50,189 nucleotides of DNA. Source: Phycisphaerae bacterium. GTDB taxonomy: Bacteria > Planctomycetota > Phycisphaerae > Tepidisphaerales > Tepidisphaeraceae. A program made the translations under genes and the position numbers. The stretch covers positions 1 through 50,189 of the forward strand of contig JAUJNJ010000054.1 in assembly GCA_030448225.1 (NCBI GenBank), in the 5' to 3' direction. The notes below the pieces were generated by a model. It did not search any database. It worked only from the letters and a program-made list of their open reading frames with translations, and was not told the origin of the DNA. Within the stretch, counting starts at the first letter, position 1. Every line of letters starts with the position of its first letter. This document shows positions 29,996 to 39,602 of the stretch, piece by piece.

Positions 29996-31519
29996 CTAGT
30001 CGGCCGCCTCGCCGGCTTTCGGCGGCGGCGGCTCGTTTTCCAGGGCGCTTGCGGATCTGCGACAGCTCGCGTTCGAACTTCTCGCGGACGAGCAGCTCCG
30101 AGGCCTTCCAGAGGTTGAAGGCCTCGGTCGCGCTGATGTTGAAGTAGGTTTGGATCGAGTTCACGTTGTGCCCGAAGCTCGTGTACGGCAGGTTCGCCAC
30201 GTCCTTCACGCGCGACAGCGCGAGGTGCACGACGCGCACCGGCTTGCCGTTGCGGTCCTTGATCAGCAGGTCGCCGGTGCGGTTGAGCGTGTCGATGTGG
30301 GCCCGCAGGTCCTTCGCGGTGATGTCGTCGGCGGAGTAGCGGACGATGATCTCGGCGAGCGTGGCGGAACTGGCGCGGTTCAGCAGCGCGGTGGTCGTCA
30401 GGCCGGCGCCCATCACGAAGCTCTCGAGGAAGCCGGTGTCGCCGCGGTCGGAGAGGGCGGCGTCGAACTCGGTGCGGGCGTCGAGCACGAACAGCACCGC
30501 CCCGCGCGGGTAGGGGTCGGGCCGCTTCGCGGCGGCGGCGGCGTCGACGTGGGCGGCGTAGGTCTCGACGAGGCTCTGCACCCCGAGGTTGTCGACGATC
30601 CCGCCGTCGATGAGGTGGCGGTACTGCTTGAAGACCGTCGAGTAGTCCCGCAGCGTGACGTGGTGCAGCAGCACCGGCACGGCCGAACTCGCGGCGACGG
30701 CGTCGGCGATCGGGTACTTCGACAGGTCGGAGTTCAGGCCGTCGAACGCCTCGTTCGTGAAGATGAACTTGCGGCCCGACTGGAGGTCCGTCGCGTTCAC
30801 GAGCAGCCGCGGGCGGTCCGGGCGGAGGTCGCCGAACGTCAGCACCTTGCCGCGGCGGCTGAACAGGTGGCGCTTGAAGCTGTCGGCGAGGAGGTCGCTG
30901 CGATCGGTGTCGGTGAAGACCAGGGCCGGCAGGTTCCACGGCAGCAGCGTCCGGACGATGATGTCGGTCGCGAACGAGTGCGTGAGCTTGCGCTGCACGT
31001 CGCCCGGGTTCCACTCGCGTCGTCGTGGAGGCAGTAGTACGCGGCCGTCAGCGAGCCGCCGCTGACGGCGCTGACGTAGTCGGCGTGGCGGAGCAGGCCG
31101 GCGCGCTGGAGCTGGAACATGCACCCGGCGGCGAAGTTGGCCGACCGCGACCCGCCACCGCTGATGGCGACGCCGACGAAGTGCCCGTCGCCCCGCGCGT
31201 CGGCCGGCGCGCGCCCCGCGGCGCGGTGGCCGGCCCGCCGCCGCGACGGGCATCCCCGCCGCCGGCGCGCCCGGCAGCGGGCGCACGGTTGCCTCCGCCT
31301 CCGGGTCGTTCGGGGAGAACTGCGCCGTCACGGGTACGATCTCCGCGTCGACCGCGGCGAGCGTGCGGTTGTGCGGGCCTCCACCTGCACATTGGAGCCG
31401 TTGAGCCGCTTGTTCGCGTTCGTCCGGCACCCACACAGCGCGACCGCCGCCGCGACGGCGAGCAGGGCGTACGGACGGCGGAGTGCGAGGCGGCGGCGAG
31501 GCGGGGGGAGGTCGCGCAT
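29996..31519 (-). CDS. Patatin-like phospholipase, lipoprotein, frame-broken
   Basis: The start at 31519 gives an Arg-rich n-region, then YALLAVAAAVALCGCRTNAN with a lipobox-like LCGC. After breaks near 31380 and 31270 comes the patatin core: VAISGGGSRSANFAAG (oxyanion loop, GGGSR), DYVSAVSGGSLTAAYY (nucleophile Ser; AVSGG instead of the usual GTSAG), and later HLIDGGIVDNLGVQSLVETY with the catalytic Asp in DGG. A break near 31020 and one at 30050 complete it; the repaired end reads LENEPPPPKAGEAAD and stops at 29996. It probably hydrolyses lipids at the envelope. Confidence 0.8.
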
Positions 31520-31556
31520 GGGCGGCGATTCTAAGGAAGTCGGTAGCGAGCGAACC

Positions 31557-32495
31557 ATGACTAAGCGAAAGACGTCCACCAACTCCCCCGCCGCGACCCC
31601 GCGGCCGCGGCCACGCACCGCGCGCCCGGCACCGCCGGCGGTGCGGCGCGCTCGGAACGCACGATCGTCCGCGGCGGCGCGGCGAACGATCTACGTCCTC
31701 TCCGATTCCACCGGGAACCTGCCCGTCCACATGCTCACCGCGTTCCTCACGCAGTTCCCGCCCGGCACGTTCGCCGTCCACGCGCGGCCGTTCCTGCGCA
31801 CGGCCGAGCAGGTCGAGCGGGCGCTGGCGGGATGCGACGCGGCGGCGGGCATCGTGTTCCACGCCGTCGTGGCCGCGAAATCGAAGGCGGCGATCGAGCG
31901 GCACTGCGCGCGGCTGGGGATGCCGGCGTGCGACCTCACCGGGCCGTTCGTCGCGTTCCTGTCGCGCGCGTCCGGCGCGGAGCCGGTCGAGGACCTGCGG
32001 CGGCTTCACGAGGTGGACGCGGCGTACGAGCGGCGCGTGCAGGCGCTGGAGTTCACGCTCGCGCACGACGACGGGCTCGGGCTCGACACGATCGGCGAGG
32101 CCGACATCGTGCTGGCCGGCGTGTCGCGCACGAGCAAGACGCCGACGAGCATCTACCTCGCCCAGCAGGGCTACAAGGTGGCGAACGTGTCGCTGGCGAT
32201 CGCCGTCGACCCGCCGCGCGAGTTGCTCGCGGCGCCGAAGGGGATCGTCGTCGGGCTGACGATCGACCCGCAGCAGTTGGCCGCGATCCGCACCCGCCGC
32301 AACGCCGAGTGGCAGAGGGGCGACACGTCCTACAACGACGACGGCCAGGTCGAGGAAGAGGTGCGGTGGAGCCGCGCGCTGTTCCGGCGCCAGGGGTGGC
32401 CGACGCTCGACGTGACGAACCAGGCGATCGAGGAGACGGCCGCGCGAATCGTGGCGCTGCTCGGCGTCGCGCGGCCGGACGCCCCGCGCGGCTGA
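31557..32495 (+). CDS. ppsR: PEP synthase/PPDK regulatory protein (bifunctional kinase-phosphorylase, DUF299)
   Basis: 312 residues. This family inactivates and reactivates PEP synthase or pyruvate phosphate dikinase by ADP-dependent phosphorylation and phosphate-dependent dephosphorylation. Motifs: IYVLSDSTGNLPVHMLTAFL, AGIVFHAVVAAKSKAAIERH, CDLTGPFVAFL, GEADIVLAGVSRTSKTPTSI (P-loop region) and YLAQQGYKVANVSLAI. The first about 40 residues are a Pro/Arg-rich extension, so the true start could be later. It is divergent from the patatin gene and followed after 117 bases by GTP-PEPCK, suggesting joint control of the PEP node. The target enzyme is not in the window. Frame intact. Confidence 0.9.
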   Translation: MTKRKTSTNSPAATPRPRPRTARPAPPAVRRARNARSSAAARRTIYVLSDSTGNLPVHMLTAFLTQFPPGTFAVHARPFLRTAEQVERALAGCDAAAGIVFHAVVAAKSKAAIERHCARLGMPACDLTGPFVAFLSRASGAEPVEDLRRLHEVDAAYERRVQALEFTLAHDDGLGLDTIGEADIVLAGVSRTSKTPTSIYLAQQGYKVANVSLAIAVDPPRELLAAPKGIVVGLTIDPQQLAAIRTRRNAEWQRGDTSYNDDGQVEEEVRWSRALFRRQGWPTLDVTNQAIEETAARIVALLGVARPDAPRG

Positions 32496-32612
32496 CGGCC
32501 CGGCTCGCCCGCCCGCGGCGTCCGTCGAGATCCGCCGGCCGTGGGGGCGCCCGGGCTTGACCGGGGCGGCCGGGGGGTAAAGATCTCGGCGAGACGAAAG
32601 GACGGACGAACC

Positions 32613-34439
32613 ATGACGGCAACCGCGACTGACCCCATCTCCGGCTCCCAGTCCTCCCCCGGCGCGAACGACGTCGTGCGGCGGTGGGTCGACGAGTGCG
32701 CGCAGATGTGCCAGCCCGACGCCGTCGTCTGGCTCGACGGCAGCGCCGGCGAACGGCGGCGCCTCCTCGAGCAGGCCGTGCGCGAGGGGGTGCTGATCCG
32801 CCTCGACCAGCAGAAGCTGCCCGACTGCTACCTCCACCGCTCCAACCCCAACGACGTCGCCCGCAGCGAGCACCTGACGTTCATCTGCACGCCCGGCGAG
32901 GACATGGCCGGGCCGACGAACAACTGGATGGAGACGCGGGCCGCCTACGCGAAGCTCCGCGAGCTGTTCGCCGGGTGCATGCGCGGGCGCACGATGTACG
33001 TCGTGCCGTTCGTGATGGGCCCGCTCGGCTCGCCGCTGGCGAAGGTCGGCGTGCAGCTGACCGACTCGATCTACGTCGCGGTCAGCATGGGGATCATGAC
33101 GCGCATGGGCGACGTCGCGTGGCGGCAGCTCGCCAGCCTCGGGCCCGACAGCGCCGACGAGTTCACGCGCTGCCTCCACAGCCTCGGCGACGTCAACCCC
33201 GACCGCCGCTACGTCGCGCACTTCCCGCTCGACAACGCGGTCTGGAGCTTCGGCTCCGGCTACGGCGGCAACGCGCTGCTCGGCAAGAAGGCGCTGGCGC
33301 TGCGCATCGCCAGCGTGCTCGGCTGGCAGCAGGGGTGGATGGCCGAGCACATGCTGCTGATGGCCGCCCACGCCCCCGACGGCGAGCGGACGTACGTCGC
33401 CGCCGCGTTCCCCAGCGCCAGCGGCAAGACGAACTTCGCGATGCTCATCCCGCCGCGGCGCTACCGCGAGCAGGGGTGGCGGATCACGACGGTCGGCGAC
33501 GACATCGTCTGGATGTGGGTCGACGAGAAGTCCGGCAAGCTCCGCGCGATCAACCCCGAGGCCGGCTACTTCGGCGTCGTGCCGGGGACGAACGACGAGA
33601 CGAACCCCAACGCAATGGCGAGCATGTCGCACGACACGCTCTACACGAACGTCGGCCTGCTGCCCGACGGCGACGTCTGGTGGGAGGGCAAGACGCCCGA
33701 GCCGCCGGCCGAGTGCGTCGACTGGCAGGGGCAGCGCTGGACGCCGCAGATCGGCAAGGAGACCGGCCGCAAGGTCGCCCACCCCAACAGCCGCTTCACC
33801 GCGCCGGCGGTGAACAACCCGGCGCTCGACGAGTCGTGGGACGACCCGGCGGGCGTGCCGGTGAGCGCGATCGTGTTCGGCGGGCGGCGCAGCCGGACGA
33901 TCCCGCTCGTGTTCCAGGCGTTCAACTGGGTGCACGGCGTCTACCTCGGCGCGACGCTCGGCTCCGAGACCACCGCCGCGGCCACCGGGCAGGTCGGCGT
34001 CGTCCGCCGCGACCCGATGGCGATGCTCCCGTTCCTGGGCTACAACATCCGCGACTACCTCGTGCACTGGATCCGCATGCGCAAGCGCATGCACGACTGC
34101 CCCCGCATCTTCCACGTCAACTGGTTCCGCAAGGGCGACGACGGCCGCTGGCTCTGGCCCGGGTTCGGCGAGAACATGCGCGTGCTGAAGTGGATCGTCG
34201 ACCGCTGCCACGGCCGCGCCTACGCCGCCGAATCCTCGATCGGCTGGATGCCGCGCCCGGAGGACATCGACCTGACGGGGATGGAGATCGACCTCGACGA
34301 CCTCCGCGAGTTGCAGAGCGTCGACAACGAGGAACTGAAGCGCGAGATCGTGAGCCAGGAGGAGCTGTTCCTGAAGCTCGCCGGCGATCTGCCGAAGGAG
34401 ATGATCTTCCAGCGCGAACTGCTCATCAGTCGGTTGTGA
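32613..34439 (+). CDS. pckG: Phosphoenolpyruvate carboxykinase (GTP)
   Basis: It converts oxaloacetate and GTP to PEP, CO2 and GDP in gluconeogenesis (reversible). The 608-residue length is typical. Motifs: RSEHLTFICTPGEDMAGPTN (start of the substrate region), NALLGKKALALRIAS, PSASGKTNFAMLIPP (kinase-1a P-loop), ITTVGDDIVWMW (kinase-2), EAGYFGVVPGTNDETNPNAM, and FVNWF-like FHVNWFRKGDDGRW. The P-loop Cys of well-studied GTP enzymes is Ser here. AAAGGACGG lies upstream of the ATG at 32613. The frame is intact. Confidence 0.96.
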   Translation: MTATATDPISGSQSSPGANDVVRRWVDECAQMCQPDAVVWLDGSAGERRRLLEQAVREGVLIRLDQQKLPDCYLHRSNPNDVARSEHLTFICTPGEDMAGPTNNWMETRAAYAKLRELFAGCMRGRTMYVVPFVMGPLGSPLAKVGVQLTDSIYVAVSMGIMTRMGDVAWRQLASLGPDSADEFTRCLHSLGDVNPDRRYVAHFPLDNAVWSFGSGYGGNALLGKKALALRIASVLGWQQGWMAEHMLLMAAHAPDGERTYVAAAFPSASGKTNFAMLIPPRRYREQGWRITTVGDDIVWMWVDEKSGKLRAINPEAGYFGVVPGTNDETNPNAMASMSHDTLYTNVGLLPDGDVWWEGKTPEPPAECVDWQGQRWTPQIGKETGRKVAHPNSRFTAPAVNNPALDESWDDPAGVPVSAIVFGGRRSRTIPLVFQAFNWVHGVYLGATLGSETTAAATGQVGVVRRDPMAMLPFLGYNIRDYLVHWIRMRKRMHDCPRIFHVNWFRKGDDGRWLWPGFGENMRVLKWIVDRCHGRAYAAESSIGWMPRPEDIDLTGMEIDLDDLRELQSVDNEELKREIVSQEELFLKLAGDLPKEMIFQRELLISRL

Positions 34440-34491
34440 GCACGGGGTTTTTTCCCGCGGGTATAGCGTCGCTGCGACTGATCGGCTCACT

Positions 34492-34530
34492 GGCGTGGGG
34501 CCCCGCCACCTGAGGTGGCCACGCCGCCAT
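34492..34530. repeat. Second copy of the CCACCTGAGG palindromic repeat
   Basis: GGCGTGG, GGCCCCG, then the perfect palindrome CCACCTGAGGTGG and CCACGCCGCCAT. It shares its core with 6703-6735 and again lies between two gene ends that face each other (PEPCK and the minus-strand secreted protein). Confidence 0.7.
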
Positions 34531-34587
34531 GCCGAGACGCGTACGAGGTGGCGAAGGCGCGGCGAGGAAATGGGCACGCGCGACTCG

Positions 34588-36096
34588 TCACCTGTGGATG
34601 GTCTTCGCCCGTGCTGGCGCGCCGGTGATGCCTACGGGAGCAGGACGTTCTCGAGCACGAAAACCGCCGGGATCGCCTTCGCGTACTCCCCGCGTAATCC
34701 CCGATCTTCGCCGGCGGGCCGGACGCGCCGCGGCCGAAGTTCTCGGTCGTGAGCGTCCGGCGCGCTGATCTTCTTGCCGCCGTAACTGCTCGACCCGCCG
34801 CGCGAGCGGCTTGCCCTCGGCGTCCTTGACGACCGGTCCGTCGCCGCTCGTGATCAGCGCGGTGAAGTCCCGCCACTGTTCGTCGGTCTGCGTGGTCCGC
34901 TCGGCCTCGTACGACATTTCGTACTGCTCGGCGCCGGTCTTCATCAGCGGCTTGAACACGATCGGGAACCCGCCGACGAGCTGCCGCGACTCCGGCGCGC
35001 GAGCACGTCGGGGATCTCGAGTTGCTTGCGGCGGATCACGACCATGAACCGGGCGTGGAGCGTCAGTCGCTTCAGGCTCGCGACCGGCTTCGCCACGGAC
35101 AGCGAGAAGGTCGACTGCCGGCCCGGCCCGTTCAGGCGATTGCCGCTGCCCGGCATCCCGCCGGCGGCGGGGCCGTTTCCGCTCGCGAGGACCTCGCCGG
35201 TGTCGGTGACGGCCTCGTAGCGGTCGACGTTCCACCGGTCGGCCGCGATCTTCGGCTCGCCCAGCACCTGGAGGCGCAGCGTGTGCCGCGCGTGTCGCGG
35301 CATCCCCATCCGCCCGCGGCGGGCTGCGGGACGGCGAACCTCAGTTCGCGGTTCGTGTCGATCGATCGCACCACGATCGCGAGCAGCCCGGACGCCGCCA
35401 TCGGCGGGCGGGAGGTTCGCCGCCAGCGGCACGACCGACACCACGCCGTCCGTCACGGCGACCGGCACGGCCGACGCGGCGTCGCAGAGCTTCAGCAGCA
35501 CCGACCAGTACGGCTCGCGCGCTCGCCTCGAGCGTCACGCGCTCTGCCGGCCGGCCTCGTCCGACCACAGCGCGTCGACGCCCGGCGCGGCTTCACGCCT
35601 GACTTCTCCGCGAGTTGCCCGAACGCCGCCTCGAGCGTGGCGTCGCGCAGGTCGAGGCGGACGCTCGTCGGCCCGTAGATCCCGCCTCCTCGATGCGCTT
35701 CACGAGCGAGTCGGCGACCGAGACGACCGACGGGGCCCCGCCGCGCCGGACGAGTTCCTTGAGGCGCGGCAGGATCGGCGGCCCGATCGCCAGCAGTTCC
35801 GCCTCGGCGCGCTCGCGCGTCTTCCAGTTGTCGTCGTCGAGCTGACCGATCAGGCGCGACGCCTCCGCGTCGACCTCGCCGCCCGCGGGCGCGGTCGCGA
35901 CGGGCGCGGTCGTTGGTGTCTTTGCGGGCGCGGTCGCCGGCGTCTTCGCGGGTGCGGTCGCCGGCGCCTTCACAGGTGCGGCGGGCGATGCGGGCGGCGG
36001 TGTGGTCGCCGGTGCGGCGGGGTCGGCGGCCCGCGCGGTCGCCGTGCAGAGCACCGCCGCAATGACGACGACGACCAGTCGGTCACATTGTGTCAT
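34588..36096 (-). CDS. Secreted hypothetical protein with HEAT-like N-terminus, frame-broken
   Basis: About 500 residues after repair. MTQCDRLVVVVIAAVLCTAT followed by ARAADPA is a signal peptide; AGGGAGG sits about seven bases upstream. A Pro/Ala/Thr linker with APAKTP repeats follows, then EASRLIGQLDDDNWKTRERA and LLAIGPPILPRLKELV, a HEAT-like pattern common in planctomycete secreted proteins. After breaks: SVRLDLRDATLEAAFGQLAE, a secretin/STN-like segment; YWSVLLKLCDAASAVPVAVT; HTLRLQVLGEPKIAADRW; LVGGFPIVFKPLMKTGAEQY; and the end YAKAIPAVFVLENVLLPVGI. At least six one-base breaks. Function unknown. Confidence 0.6.
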
Positions 36097-36309
36097 CTTG
36101 ATCCCTCCCTGCCGGCTCGAAGTGTTTCGCGATTCTACCGTGCGTCGCGCCCGCTACCAGAGAGGCCGGCACCGGCGCAAGCGCGGCAAGTGGGGAGGTC
36201 TTTGGAGACACATGTTGATAACTCATCGCTGCGATTCCGGATGAAGCCGGTCATGAATCGGTAGCCGGCGGGCGGCACGTCTGTTGCTCCGCCACGTCGC
36301 GGAGCACGA

Positions 36310-37860
36310 ATGCCCAAGAAGGTCAGCACCGACGTAGCGGAACTTCGAAAAATCGCCCGCGAGAAGTTCGGTTACAAGCAGCTCTCGCACGCCCAGGAAG
36401 AGATCATCCGGCTCATCTTATCGAAGCAGGACACGTTGTCGGTGATGCCCACCGGCTCGGGGAAATCCGCGATCTATCAAATCGAGGGCTGAAGATCGGC
36501 GGGCCGACGGTCGTCGTGTCGCCGCTGATCGCGCTCCAGAAAGATCAGGTCGAGTACATCCGCGAGCAGGAGCTCGCCGAGGCCGCGGCGTGAACTCAAC
36601 ACAGAGCGTAGGCGAGCGGCGCGAGGCGTTCGAGAAACTGGAGGACGGCGACCTCGAGTACCTGTTCCTCGCGCCCGAGCAGTTCGCCAACGCCGAGACG
36701 ATGGAGAAGCTTAAGGCGAATCCGCCGTCACTGTTCGTGATCGACGAGGCGCACTGCATCAGCGAGTGGGGCCACGACTTCCGCCCGGAGTACGCGCGGC
36801 TCGGGAACGTGATCGAATCGCTCGGCCACCCGACGGTCCTCGCGCTCACCGCCACGGCCGCCCCGCGCGTGCGCGAGGACATCGTCGCCCGCCTCGGCAT
36901 GCGCGACCCGCGCACGGTCGTGTGGGGCTTCGACCGGCCGAACATCTGGCTCGGCGTCGCGGCGTGCCCCGACGAGGCGACGAAGCACCGCTTGCTGCTC
37001 GGGCGCGTGAAGGACTTCGCCAAGCCGGGCATTGTCTACGTCGCCACGCAGGCGGCGACGGAAGAGCTCTGCCGCGATCTGCGCGAGCAGGTGAACGTCA
37101 ACGCGGTCTTCTATCACGGCGGCATGAAGAAGGACGACCGCAACGCCGCGCAGGACGCGTTCATGACCGGCGAAGCCGACGTCGTCGTCGCGACCAACGC
37201 GTTCGGCATGGGCGTCGACAAGGCGGACGTCCGGTTCGTGATTCACTACGACATCCCCGAGTCGGTCGACAGCTACTTCCAGGAGGTCGGCCGGTCGAGG
37301 CGGTGGTGGAACTCGTGGAGGGCCGGCGGGAGTCGGTCGCGATCAAGGACCTGAAGGAGGAGGCCGACGTCGCCCCCGGCAAGGTCACGGCGGCCCTCAA
37401 CCGCCTCGAGGAGCAGGGCGTGGTCGAGATCCTGCCCGGCGGCGAGGTGAAGCCGACGACGACGAAGAAGCTCGACGCGCAGTCGCTCGCCGAGGAGGCC
37501 GTCCGCGAACAGGAGGTACACCGCCAGTACCGCCAGGCGCGGGTCGAGCTGATGAAGGACTACGCCGAGACGAAGGACTGCCGCCGGCGTTACCTCCTGA
37601 ACTACTTCGGCGAGGCCGTCGAGGGCCCGTGCGACCACTGCGACAACTTTGACGCCGGCACCGTCGAGAAGCACGAGGCGGTCGACGACAAGCTGCCGTT
37701 CCCGTTGAAGAGCCGCGTGCGCCACAAGAAGTGGGGCGAGGCGACGGTGATGCGCTACGAGGAGGACGACGCGAAGATCGTCCTGCTTTTCGAGCAGGAG
37801 CGGCTGAAGAGCCTCGTCACGCAGTTCGTGCTCGACAACCAGATCGTGGAACGGGCATAG
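36310..37860 (+). CDS. recQ: RecQ-family ATP-dependent DNA helicase with internal deletion, frame-broken
   Basis: Helicase motifs: YKQLSHAQEEIIRLILSKQD (motif 0), SVMPTGSGKSAIYQ (I), VVVSPLIALQKDQV (Ia), FVIDEAHCISEWGHDFRPEY (II), VLALTATAAPRVREDIV (III), NAVFYHGGMKKDDRN (IV) and VVVATNAFGMGVDKADVRFV (V). After SYFQEVGR the sequence jumps to VEAVVELVEGRRESVAIKDL, so motif VI (GRAGRDG with the arginine finger) and roughly 40 residues are missing. A winged-helix segment, a zinc site (CRRRYLLNYFGE then CDHCDNF) and a C-terminal beta domain follow, as in actinobacterial-type RecQ. Small breaks also at 36490 and 36590. Confidence 0.85.
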
Positions 37861-38128
37861 ACCGGCGCAGGAGATGTTGCCGCAGAGGCGCAGAGGTCGC
37901 AGAGGCTAAGGAAGTCGGGTCGGATGGTGAGGTGCGGCTGACGGCTTCGGGGCGTCACCACGAGTTGCATCCTCCCTCTTCCCAGTACGCTGGGGAGAGG
38001 GCGGGGGAGAAGGGCTCGCGCTTGTCAGCGTGCCCACGTGACGCAGTGCCGGCTGCGAGCCCCCTCCCGAGCGGATTGGGGAGAGGGACGGCGGCCGATC
38101 GGACGAACTCGTGGGTGACGAAGACGCG
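37861..38128. repeat. CAGAGG arm and two CCCTC...GAGGG hairpins
   Basis: GCCGCAGAGGCGCAGAGGTC at about 37876 is a single direct-repeat arm related to the CGGAG family (partner possibly CGCTCTGCGG at 38492). Hairpins CCCTCTTCCCAG/CTGGGGAGAGGG at 37973-38001 and CCCTCCCGAG/TTGGGGAGAGGG at 38063-38088 are two copies of another palindromic repeat. No gene is seen. Confidence 0.5.
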
Positions 38129-38284
38129 TCAGTACTTTCCGGCCGCTTTCGCCCACACCACCCAGCTGATCAAAGTAAGCGGCCAAAGAATCACGCATGC
38201 TACCGCGGCACCAAGCGGGAACTGCCCGCCGGCCATAACGCCGGCGCATGCCACCACGCTGGCTGGCAGCAGCAGCAACGTCAT
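38129..38284 (-). CDS. Small membrane protein (51 residues)
   Basis: An ATG at 38284 opens a frame that stops with TGA at 38129, with an in-frame TAG shortly upstream that fixes the start. The peptide begins MTLLLLPASVVACAGVMAGG, followed by GAAVACVILWPLTLISWVVW and a short basic tail (AKAAGKY): two hydrophobic helices, positive C-terminus. No ribosome binding site is clear. The composition is less GC-rich than the neighbouring shadows, which supports real coding. Function unknown; not recognised. Confidence 0.45.
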   Translation of the reverse strand: MTLLLLPASVVACAGVMAGGQFPLGAAVACVILWPLTLISWVVWAKAAGKY

Positions 38285-38474
38285 ATAGCGGCTGACCGTC
38301 TTCGTCCGCCGGCGCTACGGTGGCAACTCAGGAATGAAACTTCGTTCTCCTCGATCGTAGTCGAGCCGAAATGGCAGCTGCTGCATAACGGGAAGGCCTC
38401 GGGTGAACAACCGAGTTGCGTTCGCGGGCGTGCCTCGGATCACGATTCACGGCCCGCTCGTCATGACTCCTGTT

Positions 38475-38511
38475 CGCCTCTGCGTCCTCCGCGCTCTGCG
38501 GTTCAACGCTT
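38475..38511. repeat. Single CGCAGAG-family arm after the quinone oxidoreductase
   Basis: GCCTCTGCGTCCTCCGCGCTCTGCGGTTCAACG is one inverse arm of the CAGAGG/CGGAG family, immediately after the stop of the minus-strand oxidoreductase gene. Confidence 0.5.
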
Positions 38512-39457
38512 TCACGGAACCAGCACGATCTTCCCGTACGCCCCGGCTCCAACACTTTCTCGTGTGCCTTGGCCGCGTCGGCCAGCGGCATCTCAGTGCG
38601 AATGACCGGGCGGAGCGTGCCGTTCTCAAGGCCGGCGAGCAGGCCGGCGTGGATGCCGCGGAGGTCGTCGTCGTCGGCGTTCATGAGCGTCATGCCGCGG
38701 ATGTCGGCGTCGCGGGCCATCGTCTGCCGCGGGTCGATCTCGATCCGGCCTCGGTTGCCGACGACGACCACTCGGCCGTACTTCGCGAGCACGGCCAGGT
38801 CCTTGTCGAGGTTCGCGTTGGCGAGCATCTCCAGGATCAGGTCGACGCCGCATCGCCGGTGAGCTTCATCAACCGGTCGAGGTAGTCGGCCGCCGTGTGG
38901 TCGAGCACGTGGTGGGCGCTGGGCCGTCACGAGTTGCCGGCCCTCGTCGGTGCCGCCGGTGCCGACGACCGTCAGGCCGATCGCCCGCGAAGCTGGACGG
39001 CGGCCGTGCCGACGGCGCGCTGGCGCCGTGGACGAGCACCGTCTCGCCCGCCATCGCCCGGCCGCGGTGGAACAGCGCGCGATGAGCGGTGGCGTAGAAC
39101 GCCGAGCGCGCGCCCTGCCGGAAGTCGACGTGGGCGGGCAGCGGGAACACGCGGGCGGCGGGCAGAGCAGCTCGCTCGGCGTAGGTGCCGCTGGCGCTTG
39201 CCGGCGGTATAGACGCGGTCGCCCGGCGAACTGGGTGACGCCCGCGCCCGACGGATTCGATCACGCCGCCAGCGTCCGACCCCGGCACGAACGGGAACTC
39301 GCGCGGCCCGTACTTGCCGGCGCGGACGTACGTCCACCGGGTTCACGCCAATCGCGTGCACCTTCACCACGACCTGCCCCGGGCCGGGCGCGGATCGGGC
39401 GTCCTCGAGCGTCAGAACCTCGGGGCCGCCGAACGCGTGGACGCGGATCGCTTTCAT
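38512..39457 (-). CDS. Zinc-type alcohol dehydrogenase/NADPH:quinone oxidoreductase, frame-broken
   Basis: About 318 residues. MKAIRVHAFGGPEVLTLEDA is the classic start of quinone oxidoreductases (QOR group of the MDR superfamily). GPGQVVVKVHAIGVNPVDV, PGSDAGGVIESVG and SGTYAERA follow, then AGETVLVHGAS-like nucleotide-binding start, DLILEMLANANLDKDLAVLA, GRVVVVGNRGRIEIDP and the end HEKVLEPG, YGKIVLVP, stopping at 38512. About six one-base breaks between 38540 and 39340. No structural-zinc Cys cluster is seen, which favours QOR (zeta-crystallin-like) over zinc alcohol dehydrogenase. NADPH-dependent one-electron quinone reduction is likely. Confidence 0.78.
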
Positions 39458-39602
39458 GAGCCGATCGTAGCCACCGGCGACGGGCCGGGCCAGTCCGGGA
39501 TTGAAGGCGCGTCGGCAACCGCCTCGTGAGCGGCCGCGATTCGCCGACGATTTCCGCCGGGTGTAACGCGGCGGGCCGCGACGCTCATATGATTCCGATC
39601 CC

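Noticed and set aside
29445..34577. A minus-strand frame open for about 1,700 codons
   Set aside because: It is mostly the antisense of PEPCK and the PEP synthase regulator, with Arg/His/Asp-rich composition; only its downstream part overlaps the real patatin gene. GC-rich codon use leaves antisense frames open.
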